Shown here: piece by piece, positions 1-8,699 of the stretch | How positions within the stretch are numbered: position 1 is the first letter of the stretch | Layout of the letters: every line of letters starts with the position of its first letter | Assembly (NCBI GenBank): GCA_964461265.1 | Contig: CAYWTS010000032.1 | Location: 1 to 25,120, forward strand | DNA from: CAYWTS01 sp964461265 | GTDB lineage: Bacteria > Bacteroidota > Ignavibacteria > Tepidaquicellales > OLB5 | DNA length: 25,120 nt | Reading direction: 5' to 3' | The notes under the pieces: generated by a model | Told to the model about the DNA's origin: nothing | Database searches by the model: none | Seen by the model: only the letters and a program-made list of their open reading frames with translations | Made by a program: the position numbers and the translations under genes

Positions 1-551
1 GGTTCAACATATATACCCTTGCAAAGGCGGAAGTTTGTTTTATTTTGAGCAAGTTTTGTTACATCATCAAAGCTTCGCCTCATATATGATTGAATCACAA
101 CACCGCATTTGGGAAACTGTTTGTGAGCCTCTTCATATAATCTCAGTGTATCATCGGTACATGTGTGGTCTTCCATATCAAGTCTCACGAATATGTTTTT
201 TGAGGATGCTTCAGCAAGAATCTCGTGCAGATTTTGGAGACAGAAATCAAATTCTATTTTCAGTCCCAGTTGTGTAGGTTTTAAAGAGTGGTTAGCATCC
301 AGCTTATTATCGTCTATTGCTTTTATTACAGAAAGGCAATCGTCTTTTGCTTTTCTTGCATCATCTTTATGAAATACATCTTCCCCAAGTACATCCAGGG
401 TTCCCATAATACCTTTATCGTTGAGCCGTTTTGTAACTTCTATTGCATCTTTGAGCGAGTCCCCTGCAATGTAACGGTTTGCAAATTTCCGAACTATCGA
501 TTTAGGAAGTATTTCTACTGTTTTTACTATAAATGAGTTGAATGGATTCAT
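1..551 (-). CDS. Proline dehydrogenase, N-terminal part (runs off left edge)
   Basis: Translating the minus strand from the ATG at 551 gives 183 residues with no stop, beginning MNPFNSFIVKTVEILPKSIV. It contains the hallmarks of the FAD-dependent PRODH barrel: KPTQLGLKIEFD, FVRLDMEDHT, VIQSYMRRS and RLCKGIYVEP. The family oxidises proline to pyrroline-5-carboxylate, the first step of proline use as carbon and energy source, with electrons going to the quinone pool. There is no PutA-type DNA-binding domain ahead of the barrel, so it looks like the stand-alone short form. It lies 54 bp downstream of leuS on the same strand, separated by an intrinsic terminator, so it is probably transcribed on its own or by read-through. 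The C-terminal half lies outside the window. Confidence 0.88.
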   Translation of the reverse strand, partial: MNPFNSFIVKTVEILPKSIVRKFANRYIAGDSLKDAIEVTKRLNDKGIMGTLDVLGEDVFHKDDARKAKDDCLSVIKAIDDNKLDANHSLKPTQLGLKIEFDFCLQNLHEILAEASSKNIFVRLDMEDHTCTDDTLRLYEEAHKQFPKCGVVIQSYMRRSFDDVTKLAQNKTNFRLCKGIYVE

Positions 552-560
552 AATAATATT

Positions 561-594
561 AAAAACCTGACCCCAAGTGCTCGGGGTTAGGTTT
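561..594 (-). terminator. Intrinsic terminator of leuS
   Basis: On the minus strand an AAACCTAACCCC arm (594-583) pairs with GGGGTCAGGTTT (574-563) with one mismatch and an 8-nt loop. It runs directly into TTTTT. The hairpin lies 11 bp after the leuS stop and 10 bp before the proline dehydrogenase ATG, so it separates the two genes. Confidence 0.75.
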
Positions 595-604
595 CATAAA
601 TAAT

Positions 605-3109
605 TTATTTTACAACAATATTTACAAGTTTGTTTTTAACAACAATTTCCTTTAATATTTGTTTGCCGGCAATGTAAGACTTAATCTTTTCATCTGATTT
701 AATCAGGTTTTTAAGTTTCTCATCATCCATATCAGCCTCAACTTCTATTCTTGTTCTTATTTTTCCGTTAACCTGCCCTACAATGGTAACAACACTTTCC
801 AATATTTTTGCAGGGTCATAAACCGGCCATGGTTCGTAAACCAAAGATTTAGTATGCCCCATCTTCTGCCACAATTCCTCTGAAATGTGAGGCGCAAACG
901 GATAAAGCAGTTTAATAAATTTCTCCATTATGTTTTTAGGCAGAACTTCCATGTGTGAAACTTCGTTATAAAAAGTCATCAGCTCACTTACACACGTATT
1001 GAATTTCAAGTCCATATCTTCTATATCATCAGTAACGTTTTTAATTGTTCTATTAATTAACCTGTCCAGTTCATCATCGGATTTAGCATCTTTAATCACA
1101 GAGCTAAGATTTCCTTCTTCATTTACAAAAAGCCTCCATACCCTGTTCAGGAAACGGAAAACTCCCTCAATTCCTTTGGTTGACCACGGCTTGGCAGCCG
1201 AGAGCGGTCCCATAAACATTTCGAACATTCTGAAAGAATCGGCACCAAACTGCTTAATTACATCATCGGGATTTACCACGTTACCGCGTGATTTAGACAT
1301 TTTACTGGAATCCTCACCGAGTATCATCCCCTGATGATACAGTCTGACAAATGGTTCTATAGTTGAAACATAACCCAAATCATAAAGCACTTTATGCCAG
1401 AATCTTGCATATAGCAAATGCAAGACAGCATGCTCTGCACCGCCAAGGTACAGGTCAACAGGCATCCAGTATTTTTCTTTATCTTTAGCACATATTTCTT
1501 TGTCATTATGCGGGTCAATGAATCTGAGGTAATACCAGCACGAGCCTGCCCATTGGGGCATCGTGTGGGTTTCACGTCTTGCAGGCTTACCCGTTTCTTT
1601 ATCAACAATATTAACCCATTCCTTAATGCCTGCAAGCGGCGACTCGCCCGTTCCTACAGGTTTATAGGATTCAACTTCAGGCAGTGTTAACGGCAGGTCA
1701 TTCTCATTCAACGGTTTTACAGTTCCGTCTTCAAGATACATTATAGGAATAGGCTCGCCCCAGTATCTTTGACGCGAGAAAAGCCAGTCGCGGAGCTTAT
1801 ACTGAACAGCAGCTTCCCCGAAATTATTCTTTTCCAGCCATTGAATGATTTTTTTGATAGCTGCAGGAGTTTTTAGTCCATTAATAAAATCAGAATTTAC
1901 AGCAACACCATCTTCGGTATATGCCTGTTTACTTATCATGCTGTTTCCGTTAGGCGGTTTTACAACTTCTAAAATAGGCAGATGATACTTGGTTGCAAAT
2001 TCCCAGTCTCTTTGATCATGGGCGGGAACAGCCATAATAGCACCTGTTCCATAACCCATTAAAACATAATCGGAAATCCAGACCGGAATCTCTTTTTTGT
2101 TAACCGGATTAATTGCATAACCCCCTGTAAAGACTCCCGATTTTTCCTTTTCCAGTAACTGACGTTCAAGGTCTGTTTTTTGCTTTATAGAATCACGATA
2201 CAGCTGAACCTGACTTTTTTGCTGCGGTGCAGTAATTAAATCTACATAAGGATGTTCAGGAGCCATAACCATATACGTAGCACCCCATAGTGTATCGGGG
2301 CGTGTGGTGAAAACTTCGATGTATACCCCTCCCCCGTCTGGATCCGCGCCAGCTTGGTGCTTGGCAAGAGAATCCTCTCCGCCGGTTGGCGAAAGGACTT
2401 TTTTATTTGTCTTAAGTTTAAACTTTACTTTTGCTCCTACCGATTTACCTATCCAGTTACGCTGCATCTCTTTTGTACTTTCTGGCCATTCTAGCATATC
2501 AAGATCAACTAATAATCTTTCAGCATATTCCGTAATTTTCAGCATCCATTGTTTCATAGGTTTTCGTTCAACCGTGTAACCCTTTTCCAGCTGCTCAGGG
2601 ACTTCTTCGTTTGCAAGCACTGTACCCAGTTCAGGGCACCAGTTCACGGGAACTTCGGCCTGGTAGGCTAATCCTTTCTTATAAAGCTGTAAAAATATCC
2701 ATTGTGTCCATTTATAATATGAAGGGTCGATTGTTGATATTTCCCTGTCCCAATCGAATGATAGTCCTATAATTTTGCACTGACGTTTAAAATTTTCGAT
2801 GCTTGCCTGTGTAGTTACTCTGGGATGTATTCCTGTTTTAAGTGCGTATTGCTCGGCAGGAAGCCCAAAAGCGTCCCAGCCAAAAGGATGAAGAACATTA
2901 AAACCCTTCATCCTTTTGTAACGCGCTATAATATCGGTGGCGGTATAACCTTCGGGGTGGCCTACATGAAGCCCCTCTGATGAAGGGTAAGGAAAAAAAT
3001 CGAGGACATAATATTTGGGCTTTGAAAAGTCATCTTCTGCTTTAAAAATCTTGTTCTCTTCCCAGAATTTCTGCCATTTTTTCTCAATAGAGCTAAAATC
3101 GTATTTCAT
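605..3109 (-). CDS. leuS: Leucyl-tRNA synthetase with an in-frame GC-rich insertion
   Basis: Class I aminoacyl-tRNA synthetase that charges tRNA-Leu and edits mischarged residues; 834 residues from the chosen start. Visible are the HVGH form of the HIGH motif (residues 48-51), the CP1 editing domain with TTRPDT (268-273), KMSKS in SSKMSKSRGNVVNP, and a C-terminal anticodon-binding region. The reading frame is open up to an ATG at 3280, but I chose the ATG at 3109 because MKYDFSSIEKKWQKFWEENK is the normal family N-terminus and the 57 residues before it look non-coding. Residues 239-261 (2327-2395) form a 23-residue segment rich in Gly, Pro, Ser and Asp that I do not recognise from LeuRS. It is encoded by about two-thirds GC DNA inside an AT-rich gene and looks like an inserted palindromic repeat. 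A terminator follows the stop. Confidence 0.96.
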   Translation of the reverse strand: MKYDFSSIEKKWQKFWEENKIFKAEDDFSKPKYYVLDFFPYPSSEGLHVGHPEGYTATDIIARYKRMKGFNVLHPFGWDAFGLPAEQYALKTGIHPRVTTQASIENFKRQCKIIGLSFDWDREISTIDPSYYKWTQWIFLQLYKKGLAYQAEVPVNWCPELGTVLANEEVPEQLEKGYTVERKPMKQWMLKITEYAERLLVDLDMLEWPESTKEMQRNWIGKSVGAKVKFKLKTNKKVLSPTGGEDSLAKHQAGADPDGGGVYIEVFTTRPDTLWGATYMVMAPEHPYVDLITAPQQKSQVQLYRDSIKQKTDLERQLLEKEKSGVFTGGYAINPVNKKEIPVWISDYVLMGYGTGAIMAVPAHDQRDWEFATKYHLPILEVVKPPNGNSMISKQAYTEDGVAVNSDFINGLKTPAAIKKIIQWLEKNNFGEAAVQYKLRDWLFSRQRYWGEPIPIMYLEDGTVKPLNENDLPLTLPEVESYKPVGTGESPLAGIKEWVNIVDKETGKPARRETHTMPQWAGSCWYYLRFIDPHNDKEICAKDKEKYWMPVDLYLGGAEHAVLHLLYARFWHKVLYDLGYVSTIEPFVRLYHQGMILGEDSSKMSKSRGNVVNPDDVIKQFGADSFRMFEMFMGPLSAAKPWSTKGIEGVFRFLNRVWRLFVNEEGNLSSVIKDAKSDDELDRLINRTIKNVTDDIEDMDLKFNTCVSELMTFYNEVSHMEVLPKNIMEKFIKLLYPFAPHISEELWQKMGHTKSLVYEPWPVYDPAKILESVVTIVGQVNGKIRTRIEVEADMDDEKLKNLIKSDEKIKSYIAGKQILKEIVVKNKLVNIVVK
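2327..2395 (-). repeat. GC-rich palindromic insertion inside leuS
   Basis: A 69-bp in-frame segment, about 65% GC by hand count, encodes the LeuS residues just before the TTRPDT editing motif. It contains small dyads (CGCC-GGTT-GGCG, GAGA-ATCC-TCTC). The 11-mer CTCTCCGCCGG at 2375-2385 recurs at 8848-8858. The boundaries are inferred from where LeuRS homology should resume. Confidence 0.6.
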
Positions 3110-3272
3110 ACATACAAATTTAAGAATATATAAAGTTACAAACAGTGCATTACAAACTTGACCCACCTGCAGTACTGGAACACAGGTTTTTCGGCTTAGC
3201 CATCCCTGCGAGGTAAACTTGTTGTGTTTAACTGTAATTGAATAGCGCAGGAGAGTTAAATATTTTTGCATT
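3110..3272. other. Divergent intergenic region between leuS and the cysteine desulfurase
   Basis: This 163-bp spacer should hold promoters in both directions; I could not assign convincing boxes. A GC-richer patch at about 3158-3215 (with ACCTGCAGTACTGG and ATCCCTGCGAGG) stands out from its AT-rich surroundings and may be a decayed dispersed repeat. The patch keeps the leuS frame open upstream, which is why an over-long leuS is easily called. Confidence 0.4.
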
Positions 3273-4421
3273 ATGAACATGTTTTACCTTGATAATGCTG
3301 CAACAACTCCAATGGATAAGCGCGTACTTGAAGCAATGCTGCCATACCTCAAAGAAGATTTCGGCAATCCTTCCTCAATCCATTCATACGGAAGGAAAGT
3401 CAAAGTAATGCTCGAAGAAGCCAGAGATACAGTTGCTGATTTTATCGGAGCAGAGCCATCCGAAATTTACTTCACTTCAGGGGGAACCGAAGCCAACAAC
3501 ATGGCAGTAAAGGGCATTGCATTGGCTGCGTATGGCAGAAAAAATCACATTATTTGCTCGAAGATTGAACATCCTGCAGTTTTGGACCCGATTGAATACC
3601 TTGTTAACCGTTTCAGATTCGATGTGACCTATATTGACAATGATAAATACGGAAGAGTTGACCTGGAACAAATCAGGGATTCTATTACAGATAAAACCGT
3701 TCTGGTCTGTGTAATGCACTCAAACAATGAACTCGGTATAATAAATGATATCTCCGCAATTTCAGATTTAGCCGTGGAAAAGGGTATATATATTCATACC
3801 GATTCGGTTCAAAGCATAGGCAAAACAAATTTTAATGTAAATAATATTAGATGTTCTGCTTGTACTCTTTCGGCTCATAAAATATACGGACCTAAAGGAA
3901 TAGGTGCAATCTATATAAAAAAAGGTACTGTTGTTGATAAACTCATACACGGCGGGAAACAGGAACACTCGAAGCGGGGGGGAACCGAAAATATTGCATC
4001 GATTGCAGGATTTAAAAAAGCTGTTGAGATACTGAAAGATGAAATGAGCCGTGATATAAACAGATATAAATCTCTCAGGCAAAGATTACTGAATGGATTA
4101 AAGAGATTAAGCGAAACCGTTCACATCAATTCATTAGATACAGATAACACGCTTCCTAACATAATTAGTTTATCATTCTCAACGGGTAAACTGAAAATTG
4201 ACCCTGAAACAATACTGATTAAGCTTGACCTGAAAGGTTTAGCTGTTTCATCGGGCTCAGCGTGCACATCCGGTGCGGTGCTGCCTTCACACGTGCTCAA
4301 AGCTATAGGTTATGACGACCTGAGAGCAAAAACATCGCTTAGAATTTCTATAGGCAGGTTTAATAACGAAAACGATGTGGATTATTTTTTAAAAGAATTG
4401 AGCGGGATTATTAAACGTTAA
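3273..4421 (+). CDS. Cysteine desulfurase (NifS/IscS class)
   Basis: PLP-dependent enzyme that takes sulfur from cysteine as a persulfide for Fe-S clusters or tRNA thiolation; 382 residues, normal for the family. The N-terminus is YLDNAATTP. His100 (KIEHPAV) stacks on PLP, HTDSVQ (175-180) binds the cofactor, Lys203 in LSAHKIYGPKG is the Schiff-base lysine, and Cys331 in SSGSACTSG is the persulfide cysteine on the short flexible loop typical of group I enzymes. A second ATG two codons in (3279) is an alternative start. No iscU, iscR or mnmA lies next to it, so the acceptor pathway cannot be told from context. The stop codon overlaps the pssA stop head on, sharing TTAA. Confidence 0.93.
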   Translation: MNMFYLDNAATTPMDKRVLEAMLPYLKEDFGNPSSIHSYGRKVKVMLEEARDTVADFIGAEPSEIYFTSGGTEANNMAVKGIALAAYGRKNHIICSKIEHPAVLDPIEYLVNRFRFDVTYIDNDKYGRVDLEQIRDSITDKTVLVCVMHSNNELGIINDISAISDLAVEKGIYIHTDSVQSIGKTNFNVNNIRCSACTLSAHKIYGPKGIGAIYIKKGTVVDKLIHGGKQEHSKRGGTENIASIAGFKKAVEILKDEMSRDINRYKSLRQRLLNGLKRLSETVHINSLDTDNTLPNIISLSFSTGKLKIDPETILIKLDLKGLAVSSGSACTSGAVLPSHVLKAIGYDDLRAKTSLRISIGRFNNENDVDYFLKELSGIIKR

Positions 4422-5176
4422 TTGCCTGTATTCAATTTCATATCTTCGGTTATCTCACCTTTTCTTTTTAAAAAGTGTTTCTTAATGAAATTTTTTACAC
4501 TTCTTATAATCCCCGTACTCAGATAAAACAGGGTGAATGCAAATAATCCTTCACCATTTGTTGCAGCTACTAAAATAACAATCAGCAGTATAAAAATAAA
4601 TTTTACCGGGTGCTTTTTAAGTTCGCTTTTAGAGAAACCCGGCGTGGTATCATATTTGAATCGGCTTAACATTAGCACTGGAAGCAATATACTCAGGATT
4701 AGTGTAAAAACTTCGCTTGTTTGCACAGAAAATATTTTGTTGAAATAAAACAGGAAAAACGAAGCAATTGTAATAGCTGAAATAGGAACCGGCACACCGG
4801 AGAAATAATTCTTGTCGAACCCGGTGAGCTGTATATTGAACCGTGCCAGTCTTAACGCACCGAAAATCATTACCAATGAGGAAATTGCTATACCAATACC
4901 CTCTAAATGATAAAAATAAGCTTTATACAGAATAAACGACGGGGCTGCACCAAACGAAACTAAGTCGGAAAGTGAATCAAGCTCCACACCGAATCGTGAT
5001 GAAGTCTGTGTGAACCGCGCAACTATTCCGTCAGACATATCAAAAAGTGCGGAGTAGAAAATAAACAAACATGCCTGGTCTATATTACCGGCTGAAGCAT
5101 TAATAATTGACATGAAACCGCAAAACAGATTAAGAATAGTGAAAAGGCTTGGTATAAATCCTATCCTGTCTCTCAT
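4418..5176 (-). CDS. pssA: CDP-diacylglycerol-serine O-phosphatidyltransferase
   Basis: Integral membrane enzyme making phosphatidylserine from CDP-diacylglycerol and serine. The complete CDP-alcohol phosphotransferase motif is visible: Asp46, Asp49-Gly50, Ala53-Arg54, Gly63, Asp67 and Asp71, in the pattern DxxDGxxARx8GxxxDxxxD. Several hydrophobic helices follow; 252 residues matches the short bacterial PssA type. Its ATG overlaps the psd stop (ATGA at 5173-5176), so the two are translationally coupled and act in sequence: PssA makes phosphatidylserine and Psd decarboxylates it to phosphatidylethanolamine. The charged C-terminal tail (KKHFLKRKGEI) is probably cytoplasmic. It ends tail to tail with the cysteine desulfurase, with no room for a terminator between the stops. 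Confidence 0.94.
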   Translation of the reverse strand: MRDRIGFIPSLFTILNLFCGFMSIINASAGNIDQACLFIFYSALFDMSDGIVARFTQTSSRFGVELDSLSDLVSFGAAPSFILYKAYFYHLEGIGIAISSLVMIFGALRLARFNIQLTGFDKNYFSGVPVPISAITIASFFLFYFNKIFSVQTSEVFTLILSILLPVLMLSRFKYDTTPGFSKSELKKHPVKFIFILLIVILVAATNGEGLFAFTLFYLSTGIIRSVKNFIKKHFLKRKGEITEDMKLNTGN

Positions 5177-5832
5177 TGGTTTACCTCGGCTAACACCGTT
5201 TCCCCGGCTACAACTTTCTGATTAACAGACACTTTTACCAACGAATTATGGGGAAATAACACGTCTACTCTCGAACCGAACTTAATCATTCCGAATTTCT
5301 CACCAACTTTAACTTTATCACCGATTTTAAGACGGCAAACAATCCGTCGGGCAATAAACCCGGCAATTTGCTTAAAGAATATTTTATATGTCCCGGTATC
5401 TATTCCTATTTCTGTTCTTTCATTCTTTTCGGAAGACTTGCGGCTAAACGCTGCTGTATAATCACCCTTTATATAATTATAATAAAAAATATTGCCGCTT
5501 AAAGGTATTCTGTTTACATGTACATTAAACGGTGAAAGAAAAACAGCAATCATCTTTGCTTTTGAATTAAGCAGTGTTTCATGTTCAATGTCCTCAATTA
5601 TAATTACCCTGCCGTCAGCGGGTGAAATTATTTCATCAGGTTTCAGGTTAACGGGAAGTTTACGCAGAGGGTCACGGAAAAACCATAATGTAAAACTGAT
5701 TAATAAAACCGAAAGAACAAGTAAAACAAGCTTAACTGCAAGAACGGGTATTAACAACGCTGCAACATCTAATACAAGCGTAATCAATAATGCTTTTAAA
5801 ACAACTTCCCTTCCGTAAATAGTAAGCCGCAA
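5173..5832 (-). CDS. psd: Phosphatidylserine decarboxylase proenzyme
   Basis: Self-processing pyruvoyl enzyme converting phosphatidylserine to phosphatidylethanolamine. Gly186-Ser187 in MIKFGSRVDVLFP is the cleavage site; Ser187 becomes the pyruvoyl group of the alpha chain. Also visible are FFRDP (51-55), SPADGRV (70-76) and His105 in NVHVNRIPLSG. Two hydrophobic segments (about residues 11-50) anchor the N-terminus. At 219 residues with an FGS rather than LGST site, it belongs to the short Psd type. The start at 5832 is TTG; no ATG is available before the conserved region, and the frame follows purC's TAA after only four codons. It sits 12 bp after purC and overlaps pssA, giving the operon purC-psd-pssA. 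Confidence 0.93.
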   Translation of the reverse strand: MRLTIYGREVVLKALLITLVLDVAALLIPVLAVKLVLLVLSVLLISFTLWFFRDPLRKLPVNLKPDEIISPADGRVIIIEDIEHETLLNSKAKMIAVFLSPFNVHVNRIPLSGNIFYYNYIKGDYTAAFSRKSSEKNERTEIGIDTGTYKIFFKQIAGFIARRIVCRLKIGDKVKVGEKFGMIKFGSRVDVLFPHNSLVKVSVNQKVVAGETVLAEVNQ

Positions 5833-5844
5833 TTTTTTAACTGA

Positions 5845-6570
5845 TTAATTTTTTCCGTAAATTCTGCTGCCTACTTCAACATATGTTTCATCTACCTTGC
5901 CAAGGTCAAAGCGAAAGCGGTCTTTATCGAGCTTCTCATTGGTCTTTGCATCCCAGAGCCTGCAGGTGTCGGGAGAAATTTCGTCGGCAAGCAGTATATT
6001 TCCCTTGCTGTCACGTCCGAACTCGAGCTTAAAATCCACCAGCTTAAGCTCACGTTTTCTGAAAAAAGGTTTTAGGCAGGAGTTTATTTTTTTTGCTAAT
6101 GTTCTCAGCTTTCTAAGTTCCTTCTTCGATGCAATTTTCATAGCAAGTGCATGTGAGTCGTTGATTAACGGGTCGCCAAGAGCATCGTCTTTATAATAAA
6201 ACTCAACTATTGGCTTTTTCAATTCCTCTCCCTCTTTAAGGTTGGTCTTTTTCAGCAAACTACCTGCTGCTATATTCCTTACAACAACTTCTACAGGAAT
6301 AATTTCCACCTTCTTTACAATCATTTCACGGTCTGAAGTACGGTTAACAAAATGTGTTTTTATACCCTTTTTCCCAAGGTATTTAAAAATCACTTCCGAT
6401 ATGTGGTTATTAATTATCCCCTTATTTGAAATTGTCCCCTTCTTCAGTGCATTAAAAGCAGTAGCGTCATCTTTGAATTCCTGCAGAAGAAGGTTCTTTT
6501 TATCTTTAAGGGTATAGAGTTTTTTTGCTTTGCCTTCGTAAAGCATTTCAGCTTTTATATGTTTTGCCAT
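5845..6570 (-). CDS. purC: SAICAR synthetase
   Basis: Phosphoribosylaminoimidazole-succinocarboxamide synthase, the purine step joining CAIR and aspartate with ATP. Family landmarks are LYEGKAKKLY near the N-terminus (residues 10-19), EVVVRNIAAGSLLKK, LVDFKLEFGRD and DEISPDTCRLWD. At 241 residues it is the usual single-domain bacterial form. It is the first gene of the minus-strand operon purC-psd-pssA; the gap to psd is 12 bp. Linking a purine gene to phospholipid genes looks like chance operon assembly rather than shared function. A plausible promoter lies just upstream (6592-6622). Confidence 0.96.
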   Translation of the reverse strand: MAKHIKAEMLYEGKAKKLYTLKDKKNLLLQEFKDDATAFNALKKGTISNKGIINNHISEVIFKYLGKKGIKTHFVNRTSDREMIVKKVEIIPVEVVVRNIAAGSLLKKTNLKEGEELKKPIVEFYYKDDALGDPLINDSHALAMKIASKKELRKLRTLAKKINSCLKPFFRKRELKLVDFKLEFGRDSKGNILLADEISPDTCRLWDAKTNEKLDKDRFRFDLGKVDETYVEVGSRIYGKN

Positions 6571-6591
6571 GATAATTTTGATTAATTAAGC

Positions 6592-6622
6592 CAAAATTAA
6601 ACAGCAACTATGCAAATTACAA
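6592..6622 (-). promoter_or_regulatory. Candidate Bacteroidetes-type promoter of the purC operon
   Basis: On the minus strand, TTG (6622-6620) and TAATTTTG (6599-6592) are separated by 20 nt. This matches the TTG-N19-21-TAnnTTTG consensus of the Bacteroidetes primary sigma factor. The -7 box ends 21 bp before the purC ATG. It was found by eye and could be chance in AT-rich DNA. Confidence 0.45.
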
Positions 6623-6671
6623 TGAGTATTGTGAATGGAAATTATTCCGAAACGCTAAGCTAGTGAATACA

Positions 6672-6702
6672 TTGAATTAACATTTCAATTAAGTTATATT
6701 TA
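6672..6702 (+). promoter_or_regulatory. Candidate promoter of the secreted hydrolase
   Basis: TTG (6672-6674) lies 20 nt before TATATTTA (6695-6702), one mismatch from TAnnTTTG, and the element ends 30 bp upstream of the ATG at 6733. It has the same spacing as the divergent purC promoter candidate. Confidence 0.4.
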
Positions 6703-6732
6703 ACTAATTCATAGCTTTAATACCTGTTTTGT

Positions 6733-8673
6733 ATGATTTCAAGAAGTTTCATTTTAATTTTTATATTTCTTTTTATATCTAACCTTAGTTACGCACAAAA
6801 AAACCTTGGACAGAGATACAATTACGCAATGATTGATTTCTTCATAACACTTCCCGATAACACACAGCTTGACTGCACCAAGTTAATCCCAGAAGGTTCT
6901 CCCCCAACAGGCGGCTGGCCATGCCTGATTGTTTGCCATGGATATGGCTTAACTAAATATGCTGAAATGGAAGAAGCTGAAGAATATGCGGGCTACGGTT
7001 ACTATACACTTGTTTACAGCATGCGCGGGCAGGGTATCTCAGGCGGACAGTCTAATCTGATTTCAAGACTCGAAATGAATGACCTGATGTATGTTGTACA
7101 ATATGTAAAAAATGACGCAAATACAAACGATAACCGCATCGCTATTCACGGAGGTTCACAGGGCGGTATACTGCCGTTTATGGCTGTATGCAACGGATTA
7201 AACGTCAGAACCATTCTTCCCGATTTTGCTTCCCCCGAGTTTGCATCAAGCTGGATAGAAAACGGATGTGTTAAAATGACCCTTCTCTGGTCGTTAAGCT
7301 ATACACAGAATATTGTCAGATATAACAGCCTTGTAAGCAGGTTTAAGCCATGGATATATTCACCGCAAAAAGACAAATGGGACAGTCTTGCATATTACGT
7401 TCCACGTGACAGGGATTTTATGAACCAGGTTGCTAATTGCCAGAAACCGGTATTAATTTCTAACGTGTGGCAGGATTTATTTTTTAATACTCTCGGGATG
7501 ATACGTTCGATCTATATACTGCCGTATAATAATTACCGTGTGTACTGGGGAGCATTAGACGGGCACGGGTCGGACCCCGACGAAAATGAGATTGATTACC
7601 AAAGTGAGTTAGTTTATGACTGGCTCGATTACTGGCTCCGGGATGAACCGAACGGTGTTATGAACGACCCTAACCAGAAATTTGTTTATGCAATAAGCCA
7701 GTTCCCGCTGGTTTATCATGACACCATACAGGGCTGGACATGGGAACGTTATAATTCCGCAACGTGGCCGCCGGCTGGTATACAGGATATTAATTTATAC
7801 TTTCACTCAACAGGCCAGTTATTGCCGAACATATATACCGGAAGTGAAGTAAGTGTTACTTTGTTTAATGATGTAGACCCTTCACTTTCACTTGAAACTG
7901 CAGTAAATTATGAATTCACGGGTCCCCAGTTCCAGGCATTATTCCATAAGAACGAACTTGTTTTCGAAACCCCGCAGCTTTTGCAGGATTGCAAGATGAT
8001 TGGCATCCCCAAAGTAGGTTTGTTCTACTCATCCGATGCGGATATTTGCCAGTTTAATTTTCAGATATATGATGTTCGTCCTAACGGAAACAAAAAACTG
8101 GTTACACGCATTAATTATACCGACAGGTATTACACACCCAACTCAGTCCGTTCCCAATACTTATACGGATTGGCTTATGCCCACACTTTCAGGCAGGGAA
8201 GCAAGATAAGAGTTGTTCTCACGAATCTCGATAACGAAGTTTATAACTGGTTTTTAAGAACCAACCCTCACGTACTGCCGGTTATGAAAAGGGCATATAA
8301 TAAAATGTATATTAACAATTCCTCACGTTCATACATTACACTGCCGCTTGATAACTTTGTGATTGGAATAAAAAACATAACAACAACTATACCGCAGGAA
8401 TTTAAGCTATACCAAAACTATCCAAATCCGTTTAATCCTGTAACAAAGATAAAATTTGATATTCCTGCAAACAGCAAATGGCAAACGGCAAATGTGAAAA
8501 TGGTAATATACGATATCATTGGCAAAGAAGTTGCAACACTTGTTAACGAAGCATTAAAACCCGGAACTTATGAGGTTGATTGGGACGGAAGCAAATACGC
8601 AAGCGGTGTATATTTTTATAATCTGATTGCAGGTGATTTCTCAGAAACAATGCGGATGGTGTTAGTAAAATAA
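6733..8673 (+). CDS. Secreted S15/CocE-type hydrolase with T9SS sorting domain
   Basis: A 646-residue exported protein. Residues 1-21 are a Sec signal peptide ending SYA. Next is an alpha/beta-hydrolase domain of the X-Pro dipeptidyl-peptidase / CocE family, with nucleophile Ser142 in GGSQGG. The likely catalytic Asp is in SNVWQDLFF and the likely His in ALDGHGSDP. About residues 320-540 resemble the family's C-terminal jelly-roll domain (GSKIRVVLTNLD). Residues 557-646 are a T9SS sorting domain (YQNYPNPFNPVTKIKF to the terminal MRMVLVK), so the enzyme should be secreted or displayed on the surface. The substrate could be Xaa-Pro peptides or acyl esters; the sequence does not decide. A repeat of four GCAAAYR heptamers inserts about ten residues (579-588) in the sorting domain. 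Confidence 0.85.
   Translation: MISRSFILIFIFLFISNLSYAQKNLGQRYNYAMIDFFITLPDNTQLDCTKLIPEGSPPTGGWPCLIVCHGYGLTKYAEMEEAEEYAGYGYYTLVYSMRGQGISGGQSNLISRLEMNDLMYVVQYVKNDANTNDNRIAIHGGSQGGILPFMAVCNGLNVRTILPDFASPEFASSWIENGCVKMTLLWSLSYTQNIVRYNSLVSRFKPWIYSPQKDKWDSLAYYVPRDRDFMNQVANCQKPVLISNVWQDLFFNTLGMIRSIYILPYNNYRVYWGALDGHGSDPDENEIDYQSELVYDWLDYWLRDEPNGVMNDPNQKFVYAISQFPLVYHDTIQGWTWERYNSATWPPAGIQDINLYFHSTGQLLPNIYTGSEVSVTLFNDVDPSLSLETAVNYEFTGPQFQALFHKNELVFETPQLLQDCKMIGIPKVGLFYSSDADICQFNFQIYDVRPNGNKKLVTRINYTDRYYTPNSVRSQYLYGLAYAHTFRQGSKIRVVLTNLDNEVYNWFLRTNPHVLPVMKRAYNKMYINNSSRSYITLPLDNFVIGIKNITTTIPQEFKLYQNYPNPFNPVTKIKFDIPANSKWQTANVKMVIYDIIGKEVATLVNEALKPGTYEVDWDGSKYASGVYFYNLIAGDFSETMRMVLVK
8467..8494 (+). repeat. 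Four tandem GCAAAYR heptamers in a T9SS domain
   Basis: GCAAACA, GCAAATG, GCAAACG and GCAAATG stand in direct tandem. They encode ANSKWQTAN between strands of the sorting domain, where the related domain at 16929-18656 has no extra residues. Confidence 0.75.
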
Positions 8674-8699
8674 GTAAAATTTTAATATCATTTAATTTA

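Noticed and set aside
35..536. Plus-strand small reading frames at the left edge
   Set aside because: They are shadows of the proline dehydrogenase gene on the other strand.
3110..3280. leuS starting at the ATG at 3280 (891 residues)
   Set aside because: The extra 57 residues have no LeuRS counterpart and lie in a divergent promoter region that overlaps the desulfurase start; MKYDFSSIEKKW at 3109 is the usual N-terminus.
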